Assembly: GCF_041624275.1 (NCBI RefSeq)
Contig: NZ_JBFJVE010000124.1
Span: 1 to 9,446 of the forward strand
From: Shimia sp041624275
GTDB lineage: Bacteria; Pseudomonadota; Alphaproteobacteria; Rhodobacterales; Rhodobacteraceae
Length of the DNA stretch: 9,446 bases
Direction: 5' to 3'
The notes beneath the pieces were generated by a model. The model ran no database searches. It was not told the origin of the DNA and saw only the letters and a list, made by a program, of their open reading frames with translations. Below, piece after piece: positions 6,482 to 9,446 of this stretch (its first letter is position 1; each line of letters opens with the position of its first letter). The translations under genes and the position numbers were made by a program.

Positions 6482-9431
6482 CCATGGACAGCGCGGCGTT
6501 CACCAGCGCTTCTTGTTGTGCTTTGTGTTGGCTTGCCAGACCGGTTGCAGGCGAGGCCGAGGCCGGGCGGCCGGCATAGGTCGGGCGGGTATGTTTGGCG
6601 TTGATGCGGGTCAGCGCCCATTCGATATTGGGTTCGATGAACGACCAGGCACCCTGGTTCTTGGGCTCTTCCTGGCACCAGACCATCTCGGCCCCCTTGA
6701 AGCGCTCGAGTTCCTGGATCAGCGAATGCGCCGGGAACGGATAGAACTGTTCGATGCGCATCAGGTAGATGTCGTCGATGCCACGGGCGTCGCGCTCTTC
6801 GAGAAGGTCGAAATAGACCTTGCCCGAACACAGCACCACGCGCTTGATCTTGTCGTCGGCGACCAGCTTGGTGTCCGAGTTGCCCTTCTGCGCGTCGTCC
6901 CAGAGGACGCGGTGGAAAGAGGAACCGTCGGTGAACTCGCTGGCTTCCGAGACGCAGAGGCGATGCCGCAGCAGCGATTTCGGCGTCATCATGATCAGCG
7001 GCTTGCGGAAGCTGCGGTGGATCTGGCGGCGCAGGATGTGGAAGTAGTTCGCTGGCGTGGTGCAGTTGGCCACGATCCAGTTGTCACCGCCGCACATTTG
7101 CAGGAAACGCTCGAGCCGTGCCGAGGAGTGCTCGGGGCCCTGGCCTTCGAAGCCGTGCGGCAGCAGCACCACCAGACCCGACATGCGCAGCCATTTCGAT
7201 TCACCGGACGAGATGAACTGGTCGAACATGATCTGGGCGCCATTGGCGAAATCGCCGAACTGGGCCTCCCAAAGGGTCAGCGCGTTGGGCTCGGCCAGCG
7301 AATAGCCGTATTCGAAACCCAGCACCGCATATTCCGACAGCGCCGAGTCGATGACGTCGTAATGGGCCTGACCGGCGCGGATGTGGTTGAGCGGGTAGAA
7401 CCGTTCTTCGGTTTCCTGGTTGACGATGCCGGAATGGCGCTGCGAGAAGGTGCCGCGGGTGGCATCCTGTCCGGCGAGCCGCACCGGGAAGCCCTCGGTC
7501 AGCAGCGAGCCGAAGGCCAGTGCCTCGCCGGTGGCCCAGTCGATGCCCTTGCCGCTTTCGAACATCTTGGACTTGCTGTCCAGAAGCCGGTTCACGGTCT
7601 TGTGGACCGGATAGCCCTCGGGGACCCGGCTCAGCGCCGCGCCGACCTCCTGGAAGGTGGTCTCCTTGATCGAGGTCTGGCCACGCTGATAGACGCCGTC
7701 CTCGCGGTCCATGCCCGACCAGCGGCCATCCAGCCAGTCGGCCTTGTTGGGCTTGTATTCCTTGCCGGCCTCGAACTCTTCGTTGAGATGGGCCTGGAAG
7801 GCGGCCTTCATGTCTTCGATCTCGCCCTCGGGGATCAGCCCGTCCTGCACCAGGCGCTCGGTGTAGAGCGACAGGGTGGTTTTGTGGCCCTTGATCTTCT
7901 TGTACATGATCGGGTTGGTGAACATGGGCTCGTCGCCCTCGTTGTGACCGAACCGGCGATAGCAGAACATGTCGATGACGACATCCTTCTGGAACTTCTG
8001 GCGGAACTCGGTCGCCACCTTGGCGGCGTGCACCACCGCCTCGGGATCGTCGCCGTTGACGTGGAAGATCGGCGCCTCGACCACCAGCGCGTTGTCGGTG
8101 GGATAGGGCGAGGAGCGCGAGAAATGCGGCGCGGTGGTGAAACCGATCTGGTTGTTGACCACGATATGCATGGTGCCGCCGGTCTTGTGACCGCGCAGAC
8201 CCGACAGGGCGAAACATTCGGCGACGACACCCTGGCCGGCAAAGGCCGCGTCACCGTGCAGCAGGATCGGCATCACCTGGGTGCGGGCGCTGTCGCCCAG
8301 CTGGTCCTGCTTGGCGCGCACCTTGCCCAGAACCACCGGGTTCACCGCCTCGAGGTGCGAGGGGTTGGCGGTCAGGCTGAGGTGTACGGTGTTGCCGTCG
8401 AACTCGCGGTCCGACGAGGCGCCGAGGTGGTATTTCACATCGCCCGAGCCGTCCACGTCTTCGGGTTTGAACGAGCCGCCCTGGAATTCGTTGAAGATCG
8501 CCTTGTAGGGTTTGGCCATCACGTTGGCCAGCACCGACAGGCGGCCGCGGTGCGGCATGCCGATGACGATTTCCTTGAGGCCGAGATTGCCGCCGCGCTT
8601 GATGATCTGTTCCATCGCCGGGATCAGGCTTTCGCCGCCGTCAAGGCCGAAACGCTTGGTGCCCATGTATTTGACATGAAGGAACTTCTCGAAGCCCTCG
8701 GCCTCGACCAGCTTGTTCAGGATCGCCTTGCGGCCCTCGCGGGTGAACTGGATTTCCTTGCCGTAGCCCTCGATGCGCTCTTTCAGCCACGAGGCCTGCT
8801 CGGGGTCGGAGATATGCATGTATTGCAGCGCGAAGGTGCCGCAATAGGTACGGTTCACGATGTCGACGATCTGGCGCATGGTGGCGATTTCCAGCCCCAG
8901 CACCTTGTCGATGAAGATCGGCCGGTCCATGTCGGCCTCGGCGAAACCGTAGGATTTCGGGTCGAGCTCGGGATGCGGGGTCTTGTCGCGCATGCCGAGG
9001 GGATCGAGGTCGGCCACCAGATGCCCCCGGATCCGGTAGGCCCGGATGATCATCAGCGCCCGGATCGAGTCCAGCACCGCGCGCTTGATTGCCTCGTCGC
9101 TGACCTTGACGCCCTTCTCGGCCGCCTTGGCCTTGATCTTGTCGCCGGCGCTCTTGACCTCGGAGGGCTGGGCCCATTCGCCGGTCAGCGCGCTGGTGAG
9201 GTCGTCATTGGGCTGCTGCGGCCAGTCGCCGCGTGCCCAGGACGGGCCGCTGGCCTCGGCCTTGACGTCCAGTTCGGCGTCGCCGAGCTGGCGGAAGAAG
9301 GATTGCCAGGCTTCGTCGACCGCATTGGGATCGGACGCGTAGCGGGCATACATCTGTTCGAGATATTCCGCGTTATGCCCCTGCATGAAGCTGGAAGCAT
9401 GAAAGATGTCATTGGGGCTTTGGTCGGTCAT
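6471..9431 (-). CDS. sucA: 2-oxoglutarate dehydrogenase E1 component
   Basis: Thiamine-diphosphate enzyme that decarboxylates 2-oxoglutarate and transfers the succinyl group to the E2 lipoyl arm; rate-setting step of the TCA cycle. It has 986 residues, somewhat longer than the 933 of E. coli. The N-terminal segment (about 10-50) has the YLEQMYARYASDP type motif of E1o proteins that bind the complex core. The thiamine-binding half includes GMPHRGRL (His294), GDAAFAGQG (393-401) and VVNNQIGFTT (424-433), with the GD...NN pattern that binds Mg and diphosphate. The second half has DATRGTFSQRH (656-666) and LPHGFEGQGPEHSSARLERFLQ (from 757), followed by the OdhA C-terminal domain to 986. GGGAG at 9438-9442 lies 6 bases before the ATG. 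It is the first visible gene of sucA-sucB-lpd; anything further upstream, such as sucCD or the promoter, is outside the window. Confidence 0.98.
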   Translation of the reverse strand: MTDQSPNDIFHASSFMQGHNAEYLEQMYARYASDPNAVDEAWQSFFRQLGDAELDVKAEASGPSWARGDWPQQPNDDLTSALTGEWAQPSEVKSAGDKIKAKAAEKGVKVSDEAIKRAVLDSIRALMIIRAYRIRGHLVADLDPLGMRDKTPHPELDPKSYGFAEADMDRPIFIDKVLGLEIATMRQIVDIVNRTYCGTFALQYMHISDPEQASWLKERIEGYGKEIQFTREGRKAILNKLVEAEGFEKFLHVKYMGTKRFGLDGGESLIPAMEQIIKRGGNLGLKEIVIGMPHRGRLSVLANVMAKPYKAIFNEFQGGSFKPEDVDGSGDVKYHLGASSDREFDGNTVHLSLTANPSHLEAVNPVVLGKVRAKQDQLGDSARTQVMPILLHGDAAFAGQGVVAECFALSGLRGHKTGGTMHIVVNNQIGFTTAPHFSRSSPYPTDNALVVEAPIFHVNGDDPEAVVHAAKVATEFRQKFQKDVVIDMFCYRRFGHNEGDEPMFTNPIMYKKIKGHKTTLSLYTERLVQDGLIPEGEIEDMKAAFQAHLNEEFEAGKEYKPNKADWLDGRWSGMDREDGVYQRGQTSIKETTFQEVGAALSRVPEGYPVHKTVNRLLDSKSKMFESGKGIDWATGEALAFGSLLTEGFPVRLAGQDATRGTFSQRHSGIVNQETEERFYPLNHIRAGQAHYDVIDSALSEYAVLGFEYGYSLAEPNALTLWEAQFGDFANGAQIMFDQFISSGESKWLRMSGLVVLLPHGFEGQGPEHSSARLERFLQMCGGDNWIVANCTTPANYFHILRRQIHRSFRKPLIMMTPKSLLRHRLCVSEASEFTDGSSFHRVLWDDAQKGNSDTKLVADDKIKRVVLCSGKVYFDLLEERDARGIDDIYLMRIEQFYPFPAHSLIQELERFKGAEMVWCQEEPKNQGAWSFIEPNIEWALTRINAKHTRPTYAGRPASASPATGLASQHKAQQEALVNAALSMEGN

Positions 9432-9446
9432 GGAGGACTCCCGATC

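Noticed and set aside
9432..9446. GGAG-TC-CTCC self-complementary stretch around the sucA ribosome site as a translational switch
   Set aside because: A 4-base stem with a 2-base loop cannot form a stable hairpin, and the window ends too soon to see the leader.

Overview
The window is GC-rich and tightly packed with housekeeping genes typical of an aerobic alphaproteobacterium. The gene set (poly-3-hydroxybutyrate genes, an OdhB with two lipoyl domains, a sucA-sucB-lpd cluster) points to the Rhodobacteraceae (Paracoccus/Rhodobacter/roseobacter type). That assignment comes from family resemblance read by eye, not from a database search. I see no rRNA, tRNA, transposase, integrase, phage gene or CRISPR array, and no sign of recent gene transfer.

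Left part (1-1757, minus strand): the 5' end of phbB (acetoacetyl-CoA reductase, cut by the window edge) and the complete phbA (acetyl-CoA acetyltransferase), the two enzymes that turn acetyl-CoA into 3-hydroxybutyryl-CoA for PHB storage. A strong intrinsic terminator lies between them. Each gene has its own upstream TGC/GCA-rich dyad of the same 6-1-6 geometry, suggesting separate promoters under one regulator, possibly PhaR.

Middle part (1758-3363): a stand-alone EAL-domain protein on the minus strand, diverging from tag (3-methyladenine DNA glycosylase I) on the plus strand. The EAL protein keeps all but one of the expected active-site residues; the catalytic Glu of the AEGVE motif is Ser. 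Its 3' end carries an in-frame A AAA AAG slippery heptamer. A GC-rich hairpin between the convergent tag and lpd genes can serve as a terminator for both.

Right part (3389-9446, minus strand): sucA (E1) - sucB (E2, two lipoyl domains) - lpd (E3), the full set of subunits of the 2-oxoglutarate dehydrogenase complex. sucA and sucB are 3 bases apart and look translationally coupled. sucB and lpd are separated by 175 bases that hold an alternating-palindrome element and three tandem 11-bp repeats. This spacer is the most structured non-coding DNA in the window.

Functionally, the window joins the acetyl-CoA storage branch (PHB) with a core TCA-cycle complex, plus a DNA repair enzyme and a probable c-di-GMP-related protein. 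I found no convincing undescribed multi-gene system. The best leads are the altered EAL active site, the paired dyads upstream of phbA and phbB, and the structured sucB-lpd spacer.
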